In this document: positions 16,059 through 23,848 of the stretch, piece by piece | How the letters are laid out: every line of letters begins with the position of its first letter | Numbering within the stretch: the stretch's first letter is position 1 | NCBI GenBank assembly: GCA_964435115.1 | Contig: CAYSYM010000044.1 | Location: 1-31,932, forward strand | Source of the DNA: CAYSYM01 sp964435115 | Lineage (GTDB): Bacteria; Chloroflexota; UBA6077; CF-72 | DNA length: 31,932 nucleotides | Reading direction: 5' to 3' | Made by a program: the position numbers and the translations under genes | The notes under the pieces: model-generated | Database searches by the model: none | What the model was told of the DNA's origin: nothing | Seen by the model: only the letters and a program-made list of their open reading frames with translations

Positions 16059-16409
16059 GTGCCGACGCAGCCGTCCAGGGACCTCGTGTCTCTCCCCAAC
16101 CCCCACCCGGGCCGCGAGTACGAGGTGGAGGTAGTCTGCCCTGAGTTCACCTGCGTCTGCCCGATGACCGGCCAGCCCGACTTCGCCACCTTCACCATCA
16201 CCTACACGCCGGGTCCCAGGATCGTCGAACTGAAGAGCCTAAAGCTCTACCTGTGGAGCTACCGGGACGAGGGCGCATTCCACGAGGACGTCACCAACCG
16301 AGTGCTGGGCGACCTGGTGAAGGCGGTCGAACCCCGTCGCATGGCCGTGGTCTCGCGCTGGAACGTCCGCGGCGGCATCGAGACCACCGTTCGGGCCACC
16401 TACCCTTGA
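16059..16409 (+). CDS. queF: NADPH-dependent 7-cyano-7-deazaguanine (preQ0) reductase
   Basis: QueF reduces the nitrile of preQ0 to the amine of preQ1 in queuosine synthesis. This is the short, single-domain type (116 residues). Cys34 in EFTCVCPMTGQPDF is the thioimide-forming cysteine and Asp41 the proton donor. The family motif is present as VELKSLKLYLWSYRDEG, followed by the substrate-contacting His75-Glu76. The frame is open upstream to 16002, but GTG 16059 is preferred because the -10 box at 16043-16048 would lie inside a longer gene. No other que genes are adjacent; bioY follows after 28 nt from its own promoter. Confidence 0.93.
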   Translation: MPTQPSRDLVSLPNPHPGREYEVEVVCPEFTCVCPMTGQPDFATFTITYTPGPRIVELKSLKLYLWSYRDEGAFHEDVTNRVLGDLVKAVEPRRMAVVSRWNVRGGIETTVRATYP

Positions 16410-16423
16410 TCGCGCCGGCTGGG

Positions 16424-16429
16424 TACCCT
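16424..16429 (+). promoter_or_regulatory. -10 box of bioY
   Basis: TACCCT ends 8 nt before ATG 16438 with no ribosome site between, again the leaderless layout. Confidence 0.5.
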
Positions 16430-16437
16430 GACGAAGC

Positions 16438-17055
16438 ATGGCAGCAGCCACTCTCGTAGGCGCGGCGCTCCCGCGCGCCCCCTGGCAGCCCCGCAGCGCC
16501 CTGCTGCGGGACGGCCTCGTCGTCCTCGGTTTCAGCGCGTTCGTCGCCCTCTCGGCCCAGGTGTCGCTCGCCCTGCCGTTCACACCGGTCCCGGTCACCG
16601 GGCAGACGCTCGCCGTCCTCCTGGCCGCCGCCGCGCTCGGCTCGCGACTGGGAATGCTGACGATGCTCGCGTACGTCTCGGAAGGCCTGGCCGGCCTGCC
16701 CGTGTTCGCCGGTGGGGCGAACGCCTGGGCGCCCAGCCGTCTCCCCGGCGTGCCCTACATCCTCGGCCCCACCCTGGGCTACCTGGCCGGGTTCGTTGCA
16801 GCCGCGGCCGTCGTCGGCTGGCTGGCCGAGCGCGGGTGGGACCGGACGCCGCTGCGCGCGGCCGGGGCCATGCTGGCCGGCCAGGCGGCCATCTACCTCC
16901 TGGGTCTAGCCTGGCTGGCCCGATTCGTGCCGCTGGAGGCGGTGGCAGCGGCCGGGCTGCTGCCGTTCCTGCCCGGCGATGCGCTCAAGCTGGCCCTCGC
17001 CTCGGCCGCCCTCCCCGGGGCCTGGGCCCTGCTCGGCAGGCGACCCCAGGGCTGA
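16438..17055 (+). CDS. bioY: Biotin transporter BioY (ECF S component)
   Basis: BioY is the substrate-binding membrane component of an energy-coupling-factor transporter for biotin. This 205-residue protein has about six hydrophobic segments. Typical blocks are LPFTPVPVTGQTLAVLL, then GLAGLPVFAGG, a segment near LPGVPYILGPTLGYLAGF, and PGDALKLALA near the end. The residues before 25 form a short cytoplasmic leader. The ATPase and T components (EcfA, EcfT or BioM/BioN) are not nearby, so it either shares a common ECF module or works alone. The upstream sequence shows no clear biotin-repressor site. Confidence 0.92.
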   Translation: MAAATLVGAALPRAPWQPRSALLRDGLVVLGFSAFVALSAQVSLALPFTPVPVTGQTLAVLLAAAALGSRLGMLTMLAYVSEGLAGLPVFAGGANAWAPSRLPGVPYILGPTLGYLAGFVAAAAVVGWLAERGWDRTPLRAAGAMLAGQAAIYLLGLAWLARFVPLEAVAAAGLLPFLPGDALKLALASAALPGAWALLGRRPQG

Positions 17056-17089
17056 CGCCCGGGCGCGCGCGAGCCGACGGGCCGCCATT

Positions 17090-17118
17090 TTGACAGCCCC
17101 CTCCGGAGGCTGCATAGT
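17090..17118 (+). promoter_or_regulatory. Sigma-70-type promoter of the AAA+/VWA genes
   Basis: A perfect -35, TTGACA (17090-17095), a 17-bp spacer and CATAGT (17113-17118) lie 74 nt before ATG 17193. A GAGGGAG ribosome site follows at 17176-17182. It is the best classical promoter in the window. Confidence 0.6.
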
Positions 17119-17192
17119 GACCCGGTAGGATCAACTTACGACAAGCCGGGGGGTCAGGGCCGGGTCGGCCACTCCGAGGGAGCACTTCCACC

Positions 17193-18626
17193 ATGGCAGC
17201 TCAGGCACACCACGGCACGACGAACCGCTCCACCGGCCAGCCGGGCACCCTGGGAGAGCTGCGGGCGAACGGGTACCGGGCCCGGTCCGTCAAGCAGGAG
17301 CTCCGCCAGAACCTGATCCGCAGGCTCCAGGCCAACCAGCCCATCTTCGCCGGCATTGTCGGCTACGAAGAGACGGTCGTCCCGCAGATCGAGAACGCGA
17401 TCCTGTCGGCCCAGGACGTGATCTTCCTGGGCGAGCGCGGCCAGGCCAAGACCCGCATGGCCCGGCTGCTGGTGAGCTTGCTCGACGAGTGGCTGCCCAT
17501 CGTGGCCGGCTGTGAGGTCAACGACGACCCGTTCAGCCCCATCTGCAAGCGCTGCGTCGACCTACTGGCCGAGCTCGGCGACCAGACGCCCGTGGAGTGG
17601 CTCCCACGCGAGCGCCGCTACGGCGAAAAGCTGGCCACTCCAGACATCACCATCGCCGATCTGATCGGCGAAGTCGACCCTATCAAGGTGGCGGAGGGCC
17701 GCTACCTCTCCGACGAGCTGACGATCCACTACGGGCTCCTCCCTCGCACGCACCGCGGCATCTTCGTGATCAACGAGCTGCCTGACCTCGCCGAGCGCAT
17801 CCAGGTGGGCCTCCTCAACATCATGGAGGAGCGCGACGTGCAGATCCGTGGGTACAAGGTGCGGCTGCCGCTGGACCTCTTCGTGGTGGCCTCGGCCAAC
17901 CCGGAGGACTACACCAACCGCGGCCGCATCATCACCCCGCTCAAGGATCGCTTCGGCTCGCAGATCCGGACACACTACCCCCGCACCCTCGAGCACGAGA
18001 TCGACATCATGGAGCAGGAGCGGGGGACATTCGAGGACGACGAGTTCGACACCATCGTGCCGGCCTACATGCGCGAGATCGTGGCCGAGGTCACCCACGT
18101 GGCGCGCAAGAGCCCGGACGTTTCGCAGCGCTCGGGCGTCAGCGTGCGGGTAAGCGTGGCCAACTACGAGAATATGCTCTCGAGCGCGCTCAAGCGGGCC
18201 ATCCGGCTGCGCGAGAAGCAGGTGGCGCCGCGCATCTCGGACCTGATCTCGCTCATGCAGAGCACTGGCGGCAAGATCGAGCTCGAGAGCGTGGGCGACC
18301 GCGACGAGGAGCGGGTGGTCGAGAAGCTGGTCCAGCGTGCCGTCCTCAACGTGTTCAACCGCCACTTCGCCGTCCACGAGTTCGACGAGCTGATTGCCAA
18401 CTTCGAGAATGGGCTGAAGGTCGAGGTCGGCGATGCGGTGCCCAGTCTGGAGTACGTGCGCCAGGCAGCCGAGGTGAACGGCTTCACACCGGCCATCAAG
18501 AAGCTGGGCGGCCAGGGCCAGCCGGCCCAGATCGCCAGCGCCATCGAGTTCGTGCTGGAAGGGCTCCACCTCAACCGGAAGCTCAATAAGGACCGCATGG
18601 GCGGCCGCCACCGGTACCGGGGCTGA
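17193..18626 (+). CDS. MoxR/ChlI-like AAA+ ATPase
   Basis: A 477-residue AAA+ ATPase of the magnesium chelatase/MoxR group. Walker A is GERGQAKT (80-87, Lys86). Walker B is IFVINELPDL with Asn194-Glu195, where most relatives have Asp-Glu. The sensor region has VVASANPEDYTNRG, and an arginine-finger candidate is in LKDRFGSQIRTHYP. Between Walker A and B is an insert with Cys107, Cys118 and Cys121 (CKRC), perhaps metal-binding, and the block DLIGEVDPIKVAEGRYLSDE. Such ATPases act with VWA proteins to load metal or remodel target proteins; the VWA gene is next, about 90 nt downstream. The label magnesium chelatase is only by homology: no chlorophyll genes are seen. Confidence 0.88.
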   Translation: MAAQAHHGTTNRSTGQPGTLGELRANGYRARSVKQELRQNLIRRLQANQPIFAGIVGYEETVVPQIENAILSAQDVIFLGERGQAKTRMARLLVSLLDEWLPIVAGCEVNDDPFSPICKRCVDLLAELGDQTPVEWLPRERRYGEKLATPDITIADLIGEVDPIKVAEGRYLSDELTIHYGLLPRTHRGIFVINELPDLAERIQVGLLNIMEERDVQIRGYKVRLPLDLFVVASANPEDYTNRGRIITPLKDRFGSQIRTHYPRTLEHEIDIMEQERGTFEDDEFDTIVPAYMREIVAEVTHVARKSPDVSQRSGVSVRVSVANYENMLSSALKRAIRLREKQVAPRISDLISLMQSTGGKIELESVGDRDEERVVEKLVQRAVLNVFNRHFAVHEFDELIANFENGLKVEVGDAVPSLEYVRQAAEVNGFTPAIKKLGGQGQPAQIASAIEFVLEGLHLNRKLNKDRMGGRHRYRG

Positions 18627-18719
18627 GCGGGAGGGTGGCGGCGTGGCAGCAGGCAGCGTGAGTCCGGCCCGCGGGCCGAGCCGGTGCGACGGCGCGGCGC
18701 CGGGCGCTCGGGAGCGGCC

Positions 18720-20729
18720 GTGCTGATCCGCTACCGCGCGTGGGACGGCTCGCAGCAGGTGCTGGAGCTCGACGCCGACGCGCTGCTGGAGGCGATGGGC
18801 GACGATCTCCTGGAGGAGGGCGACCTGTGGCGGGCGCTGCAGCGCCTCTTCCGCCAGGGCGCGCAGGACCAGCAGGGGCAGCGCCTGCCCGGCTTGCAGG
18901 AGCTGCTGCAGCAGCTCCGCCAGCGGCGGCAGCAGCAGCTCCAGCGGCATAGCCTGAACGACCTGCTGGGCGACGTCCGTCGCCAGCTCCAGGAGATCCT
19001 GCGCACCGAGCGCGAGGGCGTCGACCGCAAGGTGCAGGAGGGCCGCGAGCGCGCCGAGCGCGGCGAGATCCCCGAGCAGCTCCGGAAGACGGTGGAGCGC
19101 ATGGCCCAGCAGCACCGCGAGCAGCTCGACCAGCTTCCGCAGGACGTGCCCGGCCAGCTCAAGGGGCTCCAGGAGTACGACTTCATGGACCCCAACGCGC
19201 GCCAGCAGTTCCAGGACCTCATGGAGAAGCTGCGCCAGCAGGTGATGCAGCAGCAGTTCCAGGGGCTGCAGCAGGCGATGCAGGCGATGACCCCCGAGAA
19301 CATGCGCGCCCTGCGCGAGATGCTGCGCGACCTGAACCAGATGCTGCGGGAGCGCGCCAATGGGGGCCAGCCCGACTTCCAGGCGTTCATGGACAGGTGG
19401 GGCCAGCTCTTCCCAGGCGTCGGGTCACTCGAGCAGCTCGTGGAGCAGCTCCAGCAGCGCCAAGCGCAGGTGCAGAGCATGCTCGACTCCATGAGCAGCG
19501 AGCAGCGCCGGCAGCTCATGGAGACCCTGCAGAGCCTCCTCCAGGACCCGGCGCTCCGCAATGAGCTGGCCATGCTCGCGGCGAACCTGGAGGAGCTCCG
19601 CCCGATGGACGAGCTACGGCGTCGCTACTCCTTCCGTGGCGACGAGCCGGCCACCCTGGAGCAGGCGATGCAGGTGATGCAGGACCTCCAGGAGATGGAC
19701 CGGCTGGAGCGGCAGATCCGCGACGCCATGGAGAGCGCCGATCCGTCCAGGGTCGACCGCGATGCGCTCCGGCGCCAGCTCGGCGATCGAGCCAACGAGC
19801 AGCTAGAGCAGCTCGACCAGGTCACGCGACTGCTCGAGGAAGCCGGGCTGGTTGAGCGGCGGGGCGACAGCTTCGAGCTGACGCCGCGCGCCATTCGGAA
19901 GATCGGACAGAAGGCGCTGCGCGACATCTTCCAGCACCTCAAACGCGACCGCATTGGCCACCACGAGGCGGACGAACGGGGGCGCGGGGGTGACCGGACG
20001 GACGAGACCAAGGGCTACGAGTTCGGGGACCCCTTCCTGCTGGACCTGCGCGGGACGCTGCAGAATGCGCTGGTGCGCCGGGGCGTGGGCACACCCGTCG
20101 AGCTGGCGCCGTCCGACTTCGAGGTCTACCGCACGGAGCAGCTCAACCAGGCCAGCACCGTGCTGCTCCTGGACCTATCGCGCAGCATGATCTATCGCGG
20201 CTGCTTCCTGGCCGCCAAGAAGGTCGCGCTGGCACTACACAGCTTGATCAAGAGCCAGTTCCCGCGCGACCAGCTCTACCTGGTGACGTTCTCGCTGTAC
20301 GCCCGCCAGATCCAGCCGGAGCACCTGACTGCCCTGCGCTGGAGTGAGTGGGAGTACGGCACCAACCTGCAGGACGGCCTCATGCACGCCCGCAAGCTGC
20401 TGAACCGCCATCGCGGCGGCACGCGGCAGGTCATCGTTATCACGGATGGCGAGCCCACCGCGTACTGGGAGCCCGGCGCCTCGCAGCCCGTGTTCAGCTA
20501 CCCTCCCACGGCACGCACGCTGCAGCAAACGCTGCTGGAGGTCGGCCAGTGCACCCGGGAGGGCATTCGCATCAATACCTTCATGCTCGAACGCAGCTAC
20601 GGGCTGGTGCGCTTCGTGGACGAGCTCACGCGTCTGAATCGTGGGCGCGCCTTCTTTACGGATCCCGCGCACCTGGGCGACTACATCCTGGTGGACTACC
20701 TCACGCAGAAGACGAAGCGGGTGGCATAG
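18720..20729 (+). CDS. VWA-domain protein partnered with the AAA+ ATPase
   Basis: A 669-residue protein. Residues 40-400 are mostly helical and very Gln-, Leu- and Arg-rich, probably a long coiled-coil or helical-repeat scaffold. The C-terminal VWA domain (about 475-665) has a complete MIDAS: Asp485-x-Ser487-x-Ser489 (LDLSRSM), Thr548 (YGTNLQ) and Asp576 (ITDGEP), so it should bind Mg2+ and a target acidic residue. GTG 18720 is preferred over GTG 18684 because GGAG lies 5 nt before it. Located directly after the AAA+ gene, it is the expected co-chaperone, as in ChlI/ChlD and MoxR-VWA pairs. The client is unknown. Confidence 0.87.
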   Translation: MLIRYRAWDGSQQVLELDADALLEAMGDDLLEEGDLWRALQRLFRQGAQDQQGQRLPGLQELLQQLRQRRQQQLQRHSLNDLLGDVRRQLQEILRTEREGVDRKVQEGRERAERGEIPEQLRKTVERMAQQHREQLDQLPQDVPGQLKGLQEYDFMDPNARQQFQDLMEKLRQQVMQQQFQGLQQAMQAMTPENMRALREMLRDLNQMLRERANGGQPDFQAFMDRWGQLFPGVGSLEQLVEQLQQRQAQVQSMLDSMSSEQRRQLMETLQSLLQDPALRNELAMLAANLEELRPMDELRRRYSFRGDEPATLEQAMQVMQDLQEMDRLERQIRDAMESADPSRVDRDALRRQLGDRANEQLEQLDQVTRLLEEAGLVERRGDSFELTPRAIRKIGQKALRDIFQHLKRDRIGHHEADERGRGGDRTDETKGYEFGDPFLLDLRGTLQNALVRRGVGTPVELAPSDFEVYRTEQLNQASTVLLLDLSRSMIYRGCFLAAKKVALALHSLIKSQFPRDQLYLVTFSLYARQIQPEHLTALRWSEWEYGTNLQDGLMHARKLLNRHRGGTRQVIVITDGEPTAYWEPGASQPVFSYPPTARTLQQTLLEVGQCTREGIRINTFMLERSYGLVRFVDELTRLNRGRAFFTDPAHLGDYILVDYLTQKTKRVA

Positions 20730-20743
20730 TGGAGACCGGAGGC

Positions 20744-20760
20744 CCCGGCCGCGTGCCGGG
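20744..20760 (+). terminator. Hairpin after the VWA gene
   Basis: CCCGGC, a 5-nt loop and GCCGGG form a short GC stem 14 nt past the VWA stop, before the next promoter. There is no long T-run. Confidence 0.4.
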
Positions 20761-20766
20761 CTGCTC

Positions 20767-20795
20767 TTGCCGCTCCGGTATGGCCTGCGTATATT
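20767..20795 (+). promoter_or_regulatory. Promoter of the one-helix membrane protein gene
   Basis: TTGCCG (20767-20772), a 17-bp spacer and TATATT (20790-20795) precede GTG 20826, with AGAGGAG and GGAG ribosome-site candidates between them. Confidence 0.55.
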
Positions 20796-20825
20796 CGCGC
20801 CACGCCAGAGGAGCCGGAGCCCGTC

Positions 20826-21050
20826 GTGATCGATCCTTACTCGTCCTCGCACCCCCTCTACCCCCGTCGCCCGCGGGAGGACGCCTCACGCGACCTGGAG
20901 TCGCTGCTGTGGCTGGCCGCCGGCGCCGCGTGGGCGCTCGTGGCGATCAAGGTGCTGAACGAAGCGCGCAAGCTCGAGCGGCGCAAGCGCACCTTCACCA
21001 TCTCGAACCGCCTCCTCCACCAGGTCTTCCCGCACGGCCTCCGAGCGTAG
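20826..21050 (+). CDS. Small single-helix membrane protein, unknown
   Basis: A 74-residue protein with a polar, Pro-rich N-terminus (1-25), one hydrophobic helix (about 27-45, SLLWLAAGAAWALVAIKVL) and a strongly basic tail (EARKLERRKRTF) that should stay in the cytoplasm. No family is recognised. GTG 20826 has GGAG 6 nt upstream and a good promoter before that, so it is probably a real gene. It follows the AAA+/VWA pair but has its own promoter. Confidence 0.62.
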   Translation: MIDPYSSSHPLYPRRPREDASRDLESLLWLAAGAAWALVAIKVLNEARKLERRKRTFTISNRLLHQVFPHGLRA

Positions 21051-21089
21051 TGGCCCTGCCGGCAACCGGTGTCCGGGCGACGCTGATGG

Positions 21090-21881
21090 CTACCGCCCTG
21101 AGAAGCGGGGCGGGCGCTTCTCGTTGAAGGCCAGGATCCCCTCCTGGCGATCCTCCGAGGCGATGGCGCGCAGGTACGCCTCGTGCTCGCGCTCCAGGCC
21201 CTCTTCGAACGGCAGGTCCGCCCCGTGGTCGATGGCCCACTTCGCCTGCCGTACCGCGAACGGGCCGTTCTGCATGATCTCGTCCGCCAGTCGTTCGGCG
21301 GTGGCGACGAGCTCCGGCCGCGGCACGACGTGGCTCACCAGCCCGAGGGCGTGCGCCTCGGCCGCCGGCACCCGCCGCGCAGTGTAGATCCACTCCTTGG
21401 CACGCTGCCGACCGATGAGCCGCGGTAGGCTCTGCGTTCCGCCCCCGCCGGGGATGATGCCGAGCCGCACTTCTGTCAACCCGAAGACCGCGTCGTCGGA
21501 CGCCACGATGAAGTCGGCCAGCATCGCCAGCTCGGTCCCGCCGCCCAGCGCGAAGCCGTGCACGGCGGCAATCAGCGGCTGCGGGACATCACGCACCCGC
21601 GTGAACATGCCGCGGAAGAGCTGCCGCTGGGACTGCCACTGCTCGGGGGTGAAGTCCTTCCGCGCCTTCAGGTCGGCGCCGGCGCAGAACGCCCGCTCGC
21701 CGTCCCCGCGGAAGATGGCTACCCAGACGGATGGATCGGCCGCGAGCTCACGGCACGCCGCGCTCAGCTCCTCGGCCATCTGATTGTCGATGGCGTTGAG
21801 CGCCTCCGGCCGGTTCAGCACCAGGTGGGCGAGGCGCCCGCCGCGCGTCGCGTCCCGCTCCAGCCGGACAGTCTCGGTCAT
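21090..21881 (-). CDS. Enoyl-CoA hydratase/isomerase (crotonase family)
   Basis: A 263-residue crotonase. CAGADLKARKDF and AVHGFALGGGTELAM build the CoA site and oxyanion hole; the two usual catalytic glutamates are present in GGGTELAM and LTEVRLGIIPGGGGTQ. The pattern suits a hydratase of short-chain or branched enoyl-CoA, including methylglutaconyl-CoA-like substrates, but the substrate cannot be fixed. ATG 21881 overlaps the stop of the upstream gene in ATGA, and GGAGG lies 7 nt before it, so translation is coupled to nicotinate phosphoribosyltransferase. The functional reason for this pairing is unclear. Confidence 0.92.
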   Translation of the reverse strand: MTETVRLERDATRGGRLAHLVLNRPEALNAIDNQMAEELSAACRELAADPSVWVAIFRGDGERAFCAGADLKARKDFTPEQWQSQRQLFRGMFTRVRDVPQPLIAAVHGFALGGGTELAMLADFIVASDDAVFGLTEVRLGIIPGGGGTQSLPRLIGRQRAKEWIYTARRVPAAEAHALGLVSHVVPRPELVATAERLADEIMQNGPFAVRQAKWAIDHGADLPFEEGLEREHEAYLRAIASEDRQEGILAFNEKRPPRFSGR

Positions 21882-23335
21882 CGCGTCGCCTCCTCCGGTG
21901 CGCGCGTGGATGCGCCCCGGTCTTCCCCGGCGGGCTCCTGTCCCTCCGGCCCGCCATGTGCGCCGAGCTGCTGCTCCTCGACCGCCCGCTCCCGGAGCTG
22001 CCGTAGCCGCTCGCTCAGGCGCACTGGGTACGGCTCCGCCACGGTGAGCTGGCGCCACTGCTCCGGCAGGTTGTGGAGGTTGGTGCGCGCGAACTCCCAG
22101 ATCTCGCTCAACGGGGGCAGCGACCCTGGCACCACCTGCCCGCCGGTGACGACGGGCTTCAGCAACCGCTCGCTGTTGGGCGGTTTGGGCTCGTCCGCGA
22201 GCTGGACCACGTCGCCCTCGAAGGTGCCCAAGCGGTAGACCTCCTTCTGACCGGGCCAGGTGCTCTTTTCACCCGCGAGCTTGATCTTCGGGTGCGCGCC
22301 GTGCTCGTCCACGTACAGCACTTCCTTGTAGACCCCGCCGAGGGATCCGCCCTCCACGTCTCGCTCCACGGAGCCCGCGCCCACGCCCAGGCTCGTCCCC
22401 ACGCCGAACGAGTCGATCGGCGCGCCGGCGTCCAGCAGCTCGGCGATCGAGAACTCATCCAGGTCGCCCGACGCGGCGATCCGCACGTCCTGGAGCCCGG
22501 CCTCGTCCAGCACGGTGCGGACGTATTTGGCGTCCTCCACCAGGTCGCCGCTGTCCAGTCGCACCGCCGCCAACACGTGCCCCAGGCGATCGCGCGCCGC
22601 ATGCGCCACCTCCACGGCAGTGTGGATGGCGCTTCGCACGTCATAGGTATCCAGCAGCAGCGTGTAGCGGTTGTACGTCTCGGCAATCGCTTCGAACGCC
22701 TGGCGCTCGGTGTCGAAGAGCTGGATCAGCGCGTGGGGGACGGTGCCAGTCGCCGGCAGGCGGAAGCGGAACGCGGCGCCCAGGAACGAGGTGCTGAAGG
22801 CACCGCCGATGTACGAGGAGCGGGTGGCCACATACGGGTCCTGCGCCCGTCGCAGCGCGAACTCGGCCACGCGGCGGCCGCGCGCTGCCCACACGACCCG
22901 GCTCGCCTTGGTGGCGATCAGCGTGGCCAGGTTGATGGCCTGGAGGAGCCCGCTCTCGAGCAGCACCGCTTCGCGGAACGGCGCGGACACGCGCAGCAGC
23001 GGCTCATTGGGGAAGGCGATCGAGCCCTCCGGCATCGCCAGGATCTCGCCGGTGAACCGCAGGCGGCGCAGCTCGTCGAGGAACGCCGGGTCGTAGTCGC
23101 GAATCTGCTGGAGGAAGGCGATGTCCTCCTCGGTGTAGTGGAACTGGCGCACGAACTCGAGGGCCATCTCCAGGCCAGCCACCAGCAGGTACGCGCCGGA
23201 GAACGGCGCCTTGCGCGCGTACAGGTCGAACGTCGCGCTCCCGTTCTTGCCCGTCCGCCACGCCACGTAGGCGGAGTCCGGGTGGTAGAGATCCGTGAGG
23301 AGCCCCGGGTGGTAGGGCGTGTACGACCGAGCCAT
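21878..23335 (-). CDS. pncB: Nicotinate phosphoribosyltransferase
   Basis: This enzyme makes nicotinate mononucleotide from nicotinate and PRPP in the NAD salvage route. The 485 residues begin with the typical LLTDLYHPDSAYVAW and DLYARKAPFSGAYLL. The phosphorylatable histidine region is ATGTVPHALIQLF, and the PRPP-binding end shows RLDSGDL and SFGVGTSLGVG. Residues after about 450 are a low-complexity tail (GGPEGQEPAGEDRG) absent from most relatives. ATG 23335 is set by TACCAT ending 9 nt upstream. It is first in a two-gene unit with the enoyl-CoA hydratase. Nicotinamide phosphoribosyltransferase is less likely from the motifs. Confidence 0.93.
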   Translation of the reverse strand: MARSYTPYHPGLLTDLYHPDSAYVAWRTGKNGSATFDLYARKAPFSGAYLLVAGLEMALEFVRQFHYTEEDIAFLQQIRDYDPAFLDELRRLRFTGEILAMPEGSIAFPNEPLLRVSAPFREAVLLESGLLQAINLATLIATKASRVVWAARGRRVAEFALRRAQDPYVATRSSYIGGAFSTSFLGAAFRFRLPATGTVPHALIQLFDTERQAFEAIAETYNRYTLLLDTYDVRSAIHTAVEVAHAARDRLGHVLAAVRLDSGDLVEDAKYVRTVLDEAGLQDVRIAASGDLDEFSIAELLDAGAPIDSFGVGTSLGVGAGSVERDVEGGSLGGVYKEVLYVDEHGAHPKIKLAGEKSTWPGQKEVYRLGTFEGDVVQLADEPKPPNSERLLKPVVTGGQVVPGSLPPLSEIWEFARTNLHNLPEQWRQLTVAEPYPVRLSERLRQLRERAVEEQQLGAHGGPEGQEPAGEDRGASTRAPEEATR

Positions 23336-23344
23336 CGCCGGAGC

Positions 23345-23350
23345 ATGGTA
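23345..23350 (-). promoter_or_regulatory. -10 box of pncB
   Basis: On the minus strand TACCAT ends 9 nt before ATG 23335, giving a leaderless mRNA. No -35 is visible. Confidence 0.55.
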
Positions 23351-23387
23351 GCGTGGACGATGCCGGTGGGCAGCCGGAGCCGTGGCT

Positions 23388-23393
23388 TATACT
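23388..23393 (+). promoter_or_regulatory. -10 box of the A-type carrier gene
   Basis: TATACT lies 42 nt before ATG 23436, so this gene has a normal leader, with GGAAG 6 nt before the start. It diverges from the pncB promoter about 40 bp away. Confidence 0.5.
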
Positions 23394-23435
23394 GTGCGCA
23401 AACCTCGCCTCTGAGACAGGCCCTGGAAGCCACAT

Positions 23436-23798
23436 ATGCCTACGCTCACCCTCACCGACGAAGCGATTGCCCGCCTGCGAGCCGTGCTCGAACGCCAGGC
23501 CGCGCCCGATGGCGCCCTCCGCGTCTTCATCACGCCCGGCGGCTGCTCGGGCTTCTCGTACGGCATGTCCATCGAGCCGGAGCCCGGCGAGGACGACGAG
23601 GTGGTGGAGCAGGCCGGCGTGAAGGTCGTGGTCGACGCCTTCTCCAGGCCCTACCTGGAGGGGGCGCAGGTGGACTTCGTCGATAGCTTGATGGGCGGCG
23701 GCTTCACGGTGATCAACCCGAATGCCGCCAAGAGCTGCGCCTGCGGCCAGAGCTTCGATACCGCTGCCGGCGGTGGCGCCGCCAAGCCCTGCCACTGA
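23436..23798 (+). CDS. A-type Fe-S carrier (HesB/IscA/ErpA family)
   Basis: A 120-residue A-type carrier that passes Fe-S clusters or iron from the scaffold to apo-enzymes. The three ligands are present: Cys37 in TPGGCSGFSYGM, and Cys101 and Cys103 in SCACGQSF. The C-terminal tail GGGAAKPCH has a fourth Cys, which is unusual. It is separate from the SUF cluster 5 kb away but probably acts with it. It cannot be assigned to ErpA, IscA or SufA by sequence alone. Confidence 0.92.
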   Translation: MPTLTLTDEAIARLRAVLERQAAPDGALRVFITPGGCSGFSYGMSIEPEPGEDDEVVEQAGVKVVVDAFSRPYLEGAQVDFVDSLMGGGFTVINPNAAKSCACGQSFDTAAGGGAAKPCH

Positions 23799-23816
23799 GC
23801 GCGGGCTGGCGCCACC

Positions 23817-23848
23817 CTGAGCAGGGAGGGCGAAGCCCTCACGCTCAG
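23817..23848. terminator. Two-way terminator between convergent genes
   Basis: CTGAGC (23817-23822) pairs with GCTCAG (23843-23848), and GAGGGC (23826-23831) with GCCCTC (23835-23840) around a GAA loop. It lies between the A-type carrier and the anti-sigma gene, whose stop it overlaps, and can serve both strands. Confidence 0.65.

Noticed and set aside
17562..19115. Minus-strand open frame of 517 codons
   Set aside because: It spans two recognised plus-strand genes (AAA+ and VWA), and its Leu/His/Ala-rich composition is typical of an antisense frame.
22073..23686. Plus-strand open frame of 537 codons opposite pncB
   Set aside because: It crosses pncB and the start of the A-type carrier; no family features, and the pncB motifs are unmistakable.
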